NCBI GenBank assembly: GCA_964483465.1
Contig: CAZABG010000009.1
Location: 1-48,436, forward strand
From: CAZABG01 sp964483465
GTDB taxonomy: Bacteria > Chlamydiota > Chlamydiia > Chlamydiales > Parachlamydiaceae
Direction of reading: 5' to 3'
DNA length: 48,436 bases
Positions 26,537 through 33,799 of the stretch are shown here, one piece after another (within the stretch, counting starts at the first letter, position 1; each line of letters begins with the position of its first letter). The notes beneath the pieces are model-generated. The model saw nothing but the letters and a program-made list of their open reading frames with translations. It was not told the origin of the DNA and ran no database searches. Position numbers and translations under genes: made by a program.

Positions 26537-27187
26537 TTATAGACCTCTTTTACTTAACTCGAGCTTCAGCTGTTCGAGGGATATAAAATGAATAGAATCA
26601 ATTCCAAGCGATCTTGCCGATTCTATGTTGTCTAAACGATCATCGATAAATAGAAGGTCGGCGGGCTCTAGCTCAAGCCTTGCAAGAACGTGGAGATAGA
26701 TTCTTACATCTGGTTTTTCGTAACCAAGCTCATAAGAAAGAAAGCAGGTGTCAAACGCATCGTAATAGCCGAATTCTCTAATCAATTTGCCAAGGCGTTC
26801 ATCAATATTGGATAAAAGCACTGCTTGATACCCCTCTTGACGCAATTCTTTGACTAAGTCGAACATGAATGGATTTGCCGCGATCGCCTCTTTCATCACG
26901 TGGATGAATTTTAGAGTCCAGTCATCAGACAGTTTGATGTGCATCCGTTTTGCGTATTCTAGCCAAAATTCAACATCCGTTATTCCTTGCTGAATCGCCT
27001 TATGCTTTTCGCGATTTACCTTTTCAAATTCAAGATCGGATAAGCGAAATGATTCTTTCAAAAATTGAACAACGAGCTCTTTGTTTGGTTTACCCGTCAT
27101 GACACCGCCAAAATCAAAGACAATAGCCTGAGGTTCCGCCGCAAGAAGTGTGAACAGAATTAAAAAAAGGAATATTTGTTTATACAT
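26537..27187 (-). CDS. HAD-family hydrolase with signal peptide
   Basis: A 216-residue HAD subfamily IA protein. It has a hydrophobic N-terminal segment (MYKQIFLFLILFTLLAAEPQA) directly before motif I, AIVFDFGGVMTG. The D-F-G form lacks the second Asp, as in some HAD-IA groups. VLLSNIDERLG is motif II, ELGYEKPDVRIY carries the motif III lysine, and LLFIDDRLDNIESA is motif IV. Length is normal for the family. The signal peptide suggests export, unusual for HAD-IA enzymes. If cleaved after LLAA, the first strand is intact. No strong ribosome binding site is visible. The substrate is unknown. Confidence 0.82.
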   Translation of the reverse strand: MYKQIFLFLILFTLLAAEPQAIVFDFGGVMTGKPNKELVVQFLKESFRLSDLEFEKVNREKHKAIQQGITDVEFWLEYAKRMHIKLSDDWTLKFIHVMKEAIAANPFMFDLVKELRQEGYQAVLLSNIDERLGKLIREFGYYDAFDTCFLSYELGYEKPDVRIYLHVLARLELEPADLLFIDDRLDNIESARSLGIDSIHFISLEQLKLELSKRGL

Positions 27188-27238
27188 GATTTTCTTTTGT
27201 TAGTCGGAGTTATCATAGGAAAAGAGGTATTTATACAA

Positions 27239-27259
27239 ATACCGTAGAAACTACGGTAT
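27239..27259 (-). terminator. Terminator overlapping the LuxR-type gene stop codon
   Basis: ATACCGTAG-TTT-CTACGGTAT (minus strand) is a perfect 9-bp stem with a 3-nt loop. The TAG of the left arm is the stop codon of the regulator gene. A TTGTAT tail follows. Confidence 0.6.
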
Positions 27260-28030
27260 AAGCAAACCCAGATCGTTCAACTCAGTAGCTTTATTAAACA
27301 ACTGCGTTTTGTTATCGCAGTTCAACTTGCATTTAATCGTTTGGAAATAGGCTTCAACCGTTCTTATCGAAAGATGGTATTTTTTAGAGATACCATTTGC
27401 TGTTTCCCCTTGAATAAGTAGCCGCAGACATTCTTTTTCTCTTTTTGAAAGGTTAGGCACATCTATCTTTAGCTGCCGAAGAAACTTGTCCCGATTCTGT
27501 AGAATAGGATTTAATTTTTTATCTTTTACAAGCTTTAGATCAATCAGATTAGCAGGCTCGCTTGTAATTAATCTTATAGCCTTTTCACCCTGCTTTTCAA
27601 ATTCGCGGCAATAGCGTTTTAGAACCCCAAATTCATTCACTAGAAGCGAAGTATTTCCCTTTATCCCAAATGAAAAGCCCTTAACGACATCCTCTTCCTT
27701 AAAAATCAATATAACCGATTCACCCAATCCAAAACGTTTGGCGTGATCTTTTGTTTCTCTTATTTCTTTAACATTCTCCGTAAAATAACACCCCGTATGA
27801 AGGTTTGATGGATGCGTCAAGAAGGGATTATTGCGATATAAATTTTCATAGAGATAATATTCGAGCCATTCGGGCTCGGAACTTAGACAAGCTGTTTCTA
27901 AGTCTTTATTAACATAAAAATAAGAGAAATGAGATACCGCAAAATGAGTTTTTAAGGGAGTGATTAAAGAAGAAACAATCGATAGAGCTTTATGATGATT
28001 TCGAATTTTATTCTGCCAGTAACTCAACAT
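27251..28030 (-). CDS. LuxR-type transcriptional regulator
   Basis: A 259-residue regulator. The C-terminal 65 residues hold a clear LuxR helix-turn-helix (LSKREKECLRLLIQGETANGISKKYHLSIRTVEAYFQTIKCKL), whose E at the start and V-x-x-H-like end fit the family. The N-terminal 170 residues resemble the autoinducer-binding or PAS-like domain of LuxR solos (HFSYFYVNK, FGLGESVILIFKEEDVVKGFSFGIKG), but no ligand can be inferred. No autoinducer synthase is nearby. AAGGATGA precedes the ATG. It is downstream of, and in the same direction as, the AlaX gene and is probably independently expressed. Confidence 0.85.
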   Translation of the reverse strand: MLSYWQNKIRNHHKALSIVSSLITPLKTHFAVSHFSYFYVNKDLETACLSSEPEWLEYYLYENLYRNNPFLTHPSNLHTGCYFTENVKEIRETKDHAKRFGLGESVILIFKEEDVVKGFSFGIKGNTSLLVNEFGVLKRYCREFEKQGEKAIRLITSEPANLIDLKLVKDKKLNPILQNRDKFLRQLKIDVPNLSKREKECLRLLIQGETANGISKKYHLSIRTVEAYFQTIKCKLNCDNKTQLFNKATELNDLGLLIP

Positions 28031-28111
28031 TCATCCTTAATTTGTGCAAAACAACATAGGACCATAACAATAAAGGTATTTTACTTTAAAAATACTACAA
28101 AATCAATTTTA

Positions 28112-28834
28112 TTAGCTTAAAGTTGGACAGCTGGTAGGCCCTGGGTCCTTTAAATTAATTCTTATACGTTCAACCCCTTTATTAGCCCTATCGCGCTTAA
28201 GCTCGACTTCGCCTATCTCTATAGTCGTCCGAACGTGCGTTCCTCCGCAAGGCACCCTTGCGATGCCCGGCAATCTCCAATAACGAATCTGCTTTTCTTC
28301 ATTTAGAAAGCCTTTCTCAATAGGCAAATCGGCATCTATGATTTTATTATAGGATTCCAGGATAGCGGGAAAATATTCGGAGATATTCCTATCGCATTCA
28401 AAATCGACTCGCGCACCCATCTCCCCCATGTGCGCCCCTCTTTTTTTAATAACGGTATCGATCTCTTCCGGCTTTAACTCGACCCCTTCCGGCGTTTTGT
28501 TAAACAAACGATTCATCAGAATAAGCACAAGTTCGCAGGTAAAATGATGCCTCATCAATCTATTGCGCCGGTTCCAATCAATCTCCATCACAACCTTTTG
28601 AGAGGCTTTTAGCTCATGATCGTCCGGCATAGTATAATAAATAAGGAAGGGATCTGCTTTATCCATTCTTGATGTGATAACCGGAACCCCATTTATAAAA
28701 ACTTTGTCGCTTTCTTGTCCTCCCGACTCCGAATAGCCAATTGTCTCTTCAAAAACAATTTCACTCCCCTGAATCTGAGCTACCGTTGTTTCCAGCCTTG
28801 CCAAATAGGGATCTTCCCAAAAAACTTTCTTCAT
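28112..28834 (-). CDS. Alanyl-tRNA editing protein AlaX-like
   Basis: A 240-residue stand-alone editing domain related to the alanyl-tRNA synthetase trans-editing domain, which hydrolyses mischarged Ser- or Gly-tRNA(Ala). The family signature GYSESGGQ (residues 33-40) and the C-x-x-x-H zinc motif RVPCGGTHVR (C196, H200) are intact. The other zinc motif, normally H-x-x-x-H (MRHHTATHLL), reads MRHHFTCELV, so the second His is Glu101. Glu can bind zinc, so activity may be kept, but this is a non-standard site. The start has no strong ribosome binding site. It is divergent from the PadR gene. Confidence 0.88.
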   Translation of the reverse strand: MKKVFWEDPYLARLETTVAQIQGSEIVFEETIGYSESGGQESDKVFINGVPVITSRMDKADPFLIYYTMPDDHELKASQKVVMEIDWNRRNRLMRHHFTCELVLILMNRLFNKTPEGVELKPEEIDTVIKKRGAHMGEMGARVDFECDRNISEYFPAILESYNKIIDADLPIEKGFLNEEKQIRYWRLPGIARVPCGGTHVRTTIEIGEVELKRDRANKGVERIRINLKDPGPTSCPTLS

Positions 28835-28887
28835 AAGACATTAATTTTGAATTGAACAAATGAATGAATCAAGAATTATTTCAGGAC

Positions 28888-28924
28888 TTTACATATATCA
28901 TAATGATATATTATACTGATATAT
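28888..28924 (+). promoter_or_regulatory. Promoter with palindromic operator upstream of padR
   Basis: -35 TTTACA (28888-28893) and -10 TATACT (28912-28917) are 18 bp apart. The spacer is filled by a perfect palindrome, ATATATCAT-A-ATGATATAT (28893-28911), with a further half-site CTGATATAT at 28916-28924. This is the classical place for a repressor. PadR autoregulation is the obvious inference. Confidence 0.7.
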
Positions 28925-28941
28925 CCAAAAGAGGCATGAGC

Positions 28942-29499
28942 ATGGCTAAGAGCAACAAAAGTAAATATGCGATTATGGGAATGCTGGCTGTAGCGCCGAA
29001 AAGCTCTGGTTATGACATAAAAAAAATGATGGAAGGGAGCACTCAGTTTTTTTGGAAAGAGTCTTACAGCTCTATTTATCCTGTGCTGGCAGGTCTCGTC
29101 GAAGAGGGGTTAATTAAACAGCATGACGATAAATCTTCAAACGATCGGCAAAGAAATGTGTATGAATTAACTCCAAAAGGGAAAAAAGAGCTGAAAGAGT
29201 GGATCGATAAGCCGGTTGAATATGAACAATCGAGAAATGAACTTCTTCTTAAACTATTCTTTGGAGAACTCGTGNNNNNNNNNNCTCCCTCCACGACACG
29301 AAAACATGTGGAAGCCTTTCATGAGATGCTAATAGAAAAACTTAAAGTTTTTCAAACTATTAAAGTAAGACTTGAAAAAGAACATAAAGACGATTCAGGC
29401 CTTCCGCACTGGTTAATGACGCTTGATTTTGGCCTTAGACAGGTAAAATCTGCGATAGAATGGTGCGAGAGCTCGTTAAAGCAATACAAAAAACACTAA
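28942..29499 (+). CDS. PadR-family transcriptional regulator (contains a 10-N gap)
   Basis: A protein of about 185 residues. The N-terminal winged helix reads YAIMGMLAVAPKSSGYDIKKMMEGSTQFFWKESYSSIYPVLAGLVEEGLI, the standard PadR form, with the wing in RQRNVYELTPKGKKEL. The C-terminal dimerisation helices follow the gap (HVEAFHEMLIEKLKVFQTIKVRLEKEH). The frame is the same on both sides of the 10 N, so the gap is near its true length. I chose ATG 28942, seven bases after AAGAGG; ATG 28936 is only one base away from it. It is followed after 9 bp by a flavin monooxygenase gene. PadR proteins usually repress such detoxification genes until an aromatic compound binds. Confidence 0.9.
   Translation: MAKSNKSKYAIMGMLAVAPKSSGYDIKKMMEGSTQFFWKESYSSIYPVLAGLVEEGLIKQHDDKSSNDRQRNVYELTPKGKKELKEWIDKPVEYEQSRNELLLKLFFGELVXXXXPSTTRKHVEAFHEMLIEKLKVFQTIKVRLEKEHKDDSGLPHWLMTLDFGLRQVKSAIEWCESSLKQYKKH
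29275..29284. other. 10-N assembly gap inside padR
   Basis: It lies between the winged-helix and dimerisation parts of the gene. Both flanks are in the same reading frame. Confidence 0.95.
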
Positions 29500-29508
29500 A
29501 GCAAACCG

Positions 29509-31038
29509 ATGATTAAAAAATGCGACGTACTCATTGTGGGCGCAGGGCCTGTTGGATTGACGGCTGGTTTTCTTTTCCAAAAGATGGGAATAGACGCCCT
29601 TTTAATAGATAGACGCGATTCAATGAATAGCCATCCGAAAGCACGCAATCTCAAGATACGCGGAGTAGAGATTTTTCGCTCTCTCGGAATGGAAGAAGCC
29701 ATAAGGAAGGAGGAATTTCCAAGAGAGGCAAGGCGCGTAATGTGGCTTGATAGTTTTTGCGGGGAAGAACTTGCAGAAATTTCCATCGACAATGAACTAA
29801 CAAGACGCTACAGCCCCTGCGAGCCCGTCGGCATTTCCCAAGCCAAATTAGAAATGCTATTGAGAGAACAGATAAAGAATATTCAATACGAAACAGAGCT
29901 AATCGATTTTATAGAGGAATCGGACTTCATAGCGGCTACGCTGAGAAAGAAAACGGGAGAGACATTTCAGGTTCAAGCGCAATATATGATCGGCGCCGAT
30001 GGCGCAAGAAGCCCTACTAGAAATTTACTTAAAACTCCTCTTTTAAAAGAAGAGGAGCTAGGAAAATTTGTAAGCATCTATTTCAAAGCGAATCCCTACC
30101 CTAAAGCTCCATACCGACCGAGCGCTATGTATTTTTTGCTGGGTGATGCCGTATTTGGCCGTTTCATTCAGTCTGTTAACTGTGTCGATAAATGGTTGAT
30201 GGGTATAAAAATCGATGATTCTAAAGAATTCAACAAAGACGAATGCTTGCAGTTTATTCGAGACACCTTCGAAATGCCGAATTTAGAAATTGATGTTTTG
30301 AATATCGATTTTTGGAATATGCGTTTGCAGGTAGCTGAACAATTCCGTAAAGGCCGCGTTTTTTTGGCAGGCGATGCCGCGCATCTTCTTTCACCGGCAG
30401 GCGGCTATGGACTACAAACAGGCATAGAAGATGCTCACAATTTATGCTGGAAGCTGGCTCATGTAATAAAAGGGCAAATGCCAAGCGACATTCTCGATTC
30501 ATATCATGAGGAGCGATATCCTACGGTCATAAGCAACATGGAATGGAGCCGCAACAATCAAATGGAATATAGCTCCGTCTTTGCTGCCGCACGATCGAAA
30601 GATAAGAAATTGCTTCAGGATACAATTTCATCAAAATGGCCCATATTAAACTCAATCGGACAAGATATTGGCTTTTCATACCAAACCGGCTGCCTTATAC
30701 CCGATGGCACACAAGCGCCATTAATTACATCCACTCATTACGTCCCAAACGCAAGGCCCGGCTCAAGAGCTCCGCACTTATGGCTTCAAGGACCAAACGG
30801 CATCCTTTCTACGATCGACCTTTTTATGGATTCGTTTATCCTTTTAACAGATTCGAGGGAAGCCAGCTGGGACAAAATAGTAAATGGCATTCCATTTCGC
30901 CAAATATCTATTTGCGAAGGCGGAGACTACAAGGACATTAACAACGATTTTCACACGCTTTTTGGAATTGAAAGAGGAGGAGCGGTTCTTGTCCGCCCTG
31001 ACGGCCACGTTTACTCGCGTCAAAAATTCATTCTATAA
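29509..31038 (+). CDS. FAD-dependent aromatic monooxygenase (PheA/TfdB-type)
   Basis: A 509-residue flavoprotein hydroxylase. The FAD-binding motif is VLIVGAGPVGLTAG near residues 6-19, the arginine motif is IDRRDSMNSHPKARNLKIRG, and the second FAD motif is GDAAHLLSPAGGYGLQTGIEDAHNLCWKL near residues 285-313. Such enzymes use NADPH and O2 to hydroxylate aromatic substrates. The C-terminal domain has the ARPGSRAPHLWL and GAVLVRPDGHV pattern of phenol hydroxylase and polyketide hydroxylase relatives. The substrate is unknown; inactivation of an aromatic toxin or antibiotic is plausible. It follows padR by 9 bp and is surely in the same operon. Such enzymes are uncommon in chlamydiae, suggesting acquisition by transfer. 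Confidence 0.9.
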   Translation: MIKKCDVLIVGAGPVGLTAGFLFQKMGIDALLIDRRDSMNSHPKARNLKIRGVEIFRSLGMEEAIRKEEFPREARRVMWLDSFCGEELAEISIDNELTRRYSPCEPVGISQAKLEMLLREQIKNIQYETELIDFIEESDFIAATLRKKTGETFQVQAQYMIGADGARSPTRNLLKTPLLKEEELGKFVSIYFKANPYPKAPYRPSAMYFLLGDAVFGRFIQSVNCVDKWLMGIKIDDSKEFNKDECLQFIRDTFEMPNLEIDVLNIDFWNMRLQVAEQFRKGRVFLAGDAAHLLSPAGGYGLQTGIEDAHNLCWKLAHVIKGQMPSDILDSYHEERYPTVISNMEWSRNNQMEYSSVFAAARSKDKKLLQDTISSKWPILNSIGQDIGFSYQTGCLIPDGTQAPLITSTHYVPNARPGSRAPHLWLQGPNGILSTIDLFMDSFILLTDSREASWDKIVNGIPFRQISICEGGDYKDINNDFHTLFGIERGGAVLVRPDGHVYSRQKFIL

Positions 31039-31137
31039 GAGTTTTAACAACCCTAACAATTTTTATAAGAAGAAAGTTTAGAGAAGCATCTGCTTTAAGG
31101 CAGAAAGCACTACTTTTAAGAGCTTAGCACTTAAGAT
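31039..31137. other. Intergenic region after the monooxygenase
   Basis: There is no gene. A short hairpin TCTGC-TTTAAG-GCAGA lies near 31089-31104; it is too weak to call a terminator. Confidence 0.3.
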
Positions 31138-31220
<83 letters not shown>

Positions 31221-31232
31221 TTGAATACGAAC

Positions 31233-31261
31233 ATTCTATGAGTTATAAGGCAAATTTGCAA
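31233..31261 (-). promoter_or_regulatory. Promoter of tRNA-Leu
   Basis: Minus strand -35 TTGCAA (31256-31261) and -10 TAGAAT (31233-31238) with a 17-bp spacer. Transcription would start a few bases before the mature tRNA 5' end at 31220. Confidence 0.7.
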
Positions 31262-31303
31262 TCTTTAAATGTTCTTAACGAATAGGTGCTAGAGTTCAGC
31301 CAT

Positions 31304-32542
31304 ATGAAATACATCTTTTTTTCAGCCATTTTTGCGGTCTGTTTTCTATGCGGCGAAGAATTCGCCCTCAAAAATGGTCTTAAGGTCGCTTTTGAAAGAA
31401 ATCTGGGGGACGAAGAAGTAACCATTTTGATGATTGCCAAGGGCGGCTATGGGCAAGTGCCCGTTCAGGATCAGGTTGCGGCGCGGGTTGCAAGCGAAGT
31501 GGTTTGGGAAGCGGGCTTTGGAAATAAGAACTCGGATCAAATTTCTAATTATTTATATGCAAATAGCGCAGACCTTGTGATAGACACGTACCCTTTTTAC
31601 CGCAAAATCGAAGCCACCGCTTACATGGATAATCTTGAAAACATCTTTAACCTTATAAAAGATATTTTTTCAAAACCGCGCTTTAACGATTTAGAGGGAG
31701 CGCTCGCTTCTTTATTAAAAGGATATGATCCTAGCGTATCGGATGTGGAAGAGACGTTTGAAGACCGGATAAAATCGATTAATACGCGCGATTTCCCCCC
31801 GTTTCGACCCTTAACCAAGGCTGAAGTCGAAAAAGTAGACTTGAAAAAAGTCGAAGATTTTTACGCGATGGCGTTTTCAAATCCTTCTGAATTTGTATTA
31901 GTCATTGTGGGAGATTTTGATGAATCGTCGACAAAAGAGATTCTTGAAAAAACGATAGGTTCGATACCGGCTAAACCAAGCGTTTTTAAACCCCTTGCCA
32001 AATGGCCTCAATTTCCTGAGGGGATAACCAAAAAAACAATCTCAAAAGTATCCAGAGGCGAGCCGTCATCAAGAATTACTTTCCCCTTAAATTTCACATT
32101 TAATGAAGAAAACCTCTATCAGCTTGAATATGTCAGCGAAGTGATTGAAGCCCACATGCGTGATAAACTTAAGAACGTCATTACCGTGATTGACGTCGGA
32201 TATGAACTTCCCTTTTATCCTTACTCAAACGCAGTTTGGCTCTCTATTCAGCTTCAAGACAAAAACGATGAACTAAGCCGAGCTGTTTTGGATCAATTGA
32301 AAGGAATGCTAAAAACAGGGCCCGACGAGCAAGATTTACGGCGCGCCTTTGAACAGATGGCCCATTCAAATGATTACTGGAAACACGATAACGCCTATCT
32401 CGCAAGCCGTGACAGCAATGCACTTTTATGGGGCTGGCAGGTTAAAGATAGAAAGACGCCTCCCCTATCGGCATCCGTTGTTAAAAATAATCTAAATTCC
32501 TGGATAAATCTAAATAATTATTCTAAAATATACGCAAAATGA
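31304..32542 (+). CDS. Exported M16-family protein lacking the zinc motif
   Basis: A 412-residue protein with signal peptide MKYIFFSAIFAVCFLCG. The mature region starts FALKNGLKVAFERNLGDEEVTILMIAKGGYG, the usual M16 (insulinase) opening. Where active M16 peptidases carry HxxEH, this one reads VASEVVWEAG, so it should not hydrolyse peptides. The match is best to the second, non-catalytic half of PqqL-type M16 proteins. Residues about 200-412 form a second M16 repeat. Two-domain length fits a solitary M16B subunit. A catalytic partner would be needed; none is in this window. I chose ATG 31304 over an upstream GTG at 31286, which would spoil the signal peptide. It is translationally coupled (ATGA) to the Nudix gene. 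Confidence 0.75.
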   Translation: MKYIFFSAIFAVCFLCGEEFALKNGLKVAFERNLGDEEVTILMIAKGGYGQVPVQDQVAARVASEVVWEAGFGNKNSDQISNYLYANSADLVIDTYPFYRKIEATAYMDNLENIFNLIKDIFSKPRFNDLEGALASLLKGYDPSVSDVEETFEDRIKSINTRDFPPFRPLTKAEVEKVDLKKVEDFYAMAFSNPSEFVLVIVGDFDESSTKEILEKTIGSIPAKPSVFKPLAKWPQFPEGITKKTISKVSRGEPSSRITFPLNFTFNEENLYQLEYVSEVIEAHMRDKLKNVITVIDVGYELPFYPYSNAVWLSIQLQDKNDELSRAVLDQLKGMLKTGPDEQDLRRAFEQMAHSNDYWKHDNAYLASRDSNALLWGWQVKDRKTPPLSASVVKNNLNSWINLNNYSKIYAK

Positions 32543-33015
32543 ACGCAGCTTACGGCATAGTCCTTAAAGATAAACGGATCCTTTTAACGGAACGAAAAGA
32601 TGTTCCCGTATGGGTACTTCCCGGAGGGGGCGTCGAATTCAATGAAACCCCTCATAACGGCTGTTTGCGCGAAGTGCTGGAAGAAACCGGCATCGAAGCG
32701 AAAGTGATCCGCCATGCCCTTCACTTAAAGCCTATCAATAAGCTTGGCGATAAAACCGATGTCTTTATTTGCGAGCCGGTTAACGGCACGCTTATGATAA
32801 CAGAAGAGGTTCGTTCTGTAGGGTGGTTTTCACTTGAAGACCTGCCAAGCGAACTCTTTTTTGCCCATCGAAAGTGGATTGACGAAGCCCTTAACTCTCA
32901 GGCCTTGATAGTAAGGGATCTTGAAGAAATAAACTATAAAAACCTCGTTCTTTACGTTTTACGGAGACCGTGGCAGGTTTTTAGGTTCTTCATCACCCGT
33001 CTTCTCCATTCTTGA
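32539..33015 (+). CDS. Nudix hydrolase
   Basis: A 158-residue Nudix protein. The Nudix box is intact: GGVEFNETPHNGCLREVLEETGIE (G-x5-E-x7-REVLEETG-I) near residues 31-53. The family hydrolyses nucleoside diphosphates linked to another moiety; the substrate cannot be predicted. The last 25 residues (LVLYVLRRPWQVFRFFITRLLHS) are amphipathic and basic, possibly a membrane-contacting tail. Its ATG overlaps the M16-like stop, and the PP2C gene begins 34 bp downstream, so the four genes 31304-34851 probably form one operon. Confidence 0.92.
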   Translation: MNAAYGIVLKDKRILLTERKDVPVWVLPGGGVEFNETPHNGCLREVLEETGIEAKVIRHALHLKPINKLGDKTDVFICEPVNGTLMITEEVRSVGWFSLEDLPSELFFAHRKWIDEALNSQALIVRDLEEINYKNLVLYVLRRPWQVFRFFITRLLHS

Positions 33016-33029
33016 AAAGAAGGGATAGA

Positions 33030-33053
33030 GCATGTAAAATAGAAATTACATGC
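33030..33053 (+). promoter_or_regulatory. Inverted repeat enclosing the PP2C start codon
   Basis: GCATGTAA-AATAGAAA-TTACATGC is a perfect 8-bp inverted repeat, and the start codon ATG (33050-33052) lies in its right arm. In mRNA it would fold with the start codon in the stem. It might equally be an operator. Confidence 0.4.
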
Positions 33054-33799
33054 ATTCATATCCTACCTTTACTATAGAAGCGTGCGGCCTTTCCGATATT
33101 GGTCTTGTCAGACCTAATAACGAAGATGTATGGGGTGAGATCGAAGAATTAGGTTTTTTCGTTCTCGCTGACGGAATGGGAGGCCACAAAGCCGGAGAGA
33201 TCGCCTCTCGCGAAGCCGTCAGCTTTTTACTTGAAGAAGTAAAAAAGAATTTTAAACCCTTGATTTCCGATTCCGACAGCGAAAATATTTTAGCTCATTC
33301 CATTCGACAAGCGAACAAAACGGTCTTTAAAATGTCTCGGCAGGAGCCGGGCTGGCATGGAATGGGAACAACGCTTTCCTGCCTGATGATTCAGGGCGAT
33401 AAGGCAATCTTAGGAAATGTGGGCGATAGCCGAATATATCGGCTTAGAAATAATAAACTCGAGCTTCTAACGAGAGACGACTCGCTTTTTCGCGATCTTG
33501 TCGATCTAGGACAGCTCTCGGAACAAAACTCCGCTGAATTTGTGTATAAAAATATCATCACAAAGGCAGTTGGAACAGAAGCCAAACTTGAACCTACAAT
33601 GAAAACCGTTGACGTTCAGCTCAACGATCTCTTTTTGCTCGCGACGGATGGCCTGACAGACTTAATACAATTAAATGAATTCGAGACGATGATCAACGCC
33701 ACCCCTTATGTCGAAGACATCTGCCTCAAGTTAATTGAGACAGCCAAAATGCGCGGCGGCTATGATAACATGACCGCGCTCGTTATTAGAATAAAATGA
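33050..33799 (+). CDS. PP2C-family serine/threonine protein phosphatase
   Basis: A 249-residue bacterial PP2C. Metal-binding and structural motifs are in order: GLVRPNNEDVWG, FVLADGMGGHKAGEIAS, LGNVGDSRIYRL, LLATDGLTD and GGYDNMTAL. It dephosphorylates Ser/Thr phosphoproteins, usually paired with Hanks-type kinases. No signal peptide is present. The gene order PP2C-NifS-CNNM-CNNM parallels, as I recall it, CT259-CT256 in Chlamydia trachomatis. The start codon lies in an inverted repeat (33030-33053). The stop overlaps the NifS start (ATGA). Confidence 0.93.
   Translation: MHSYPTFTIEACGLSDIGLVRPNNEDVWGEIEELGFFVLADGMGGHKAGEIASREAVSFLLEEVKKNFKPLISDSDSENILAHSIRQANKTVFKMSRQEPGWHGMGTTLSCLMIQGDKAILGNVGDSRIYRLRNNKLELLTRDDSLFRDLVDLGQLSEQNSAEFVYKNIITKAVGTEAKLEPTMKTVDVQLNDLFLLATDGLTDLIQLNEFETMINATPYVEDICLKLIETAKMRGGYDNMTALVIRIK

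Noticed and set aside
29496..29792. Minus-strand open frame inside the monooxygenase
   Set aside because: Serine/arginine-rich shadow frame of a well supported gene.
31304..31370. M16-like protein as a lipoprotein through CFLCG
   Set aside because: The residue before the Cys is Leu, which does not fit a lipobox; a type I signal peptide is more likely.
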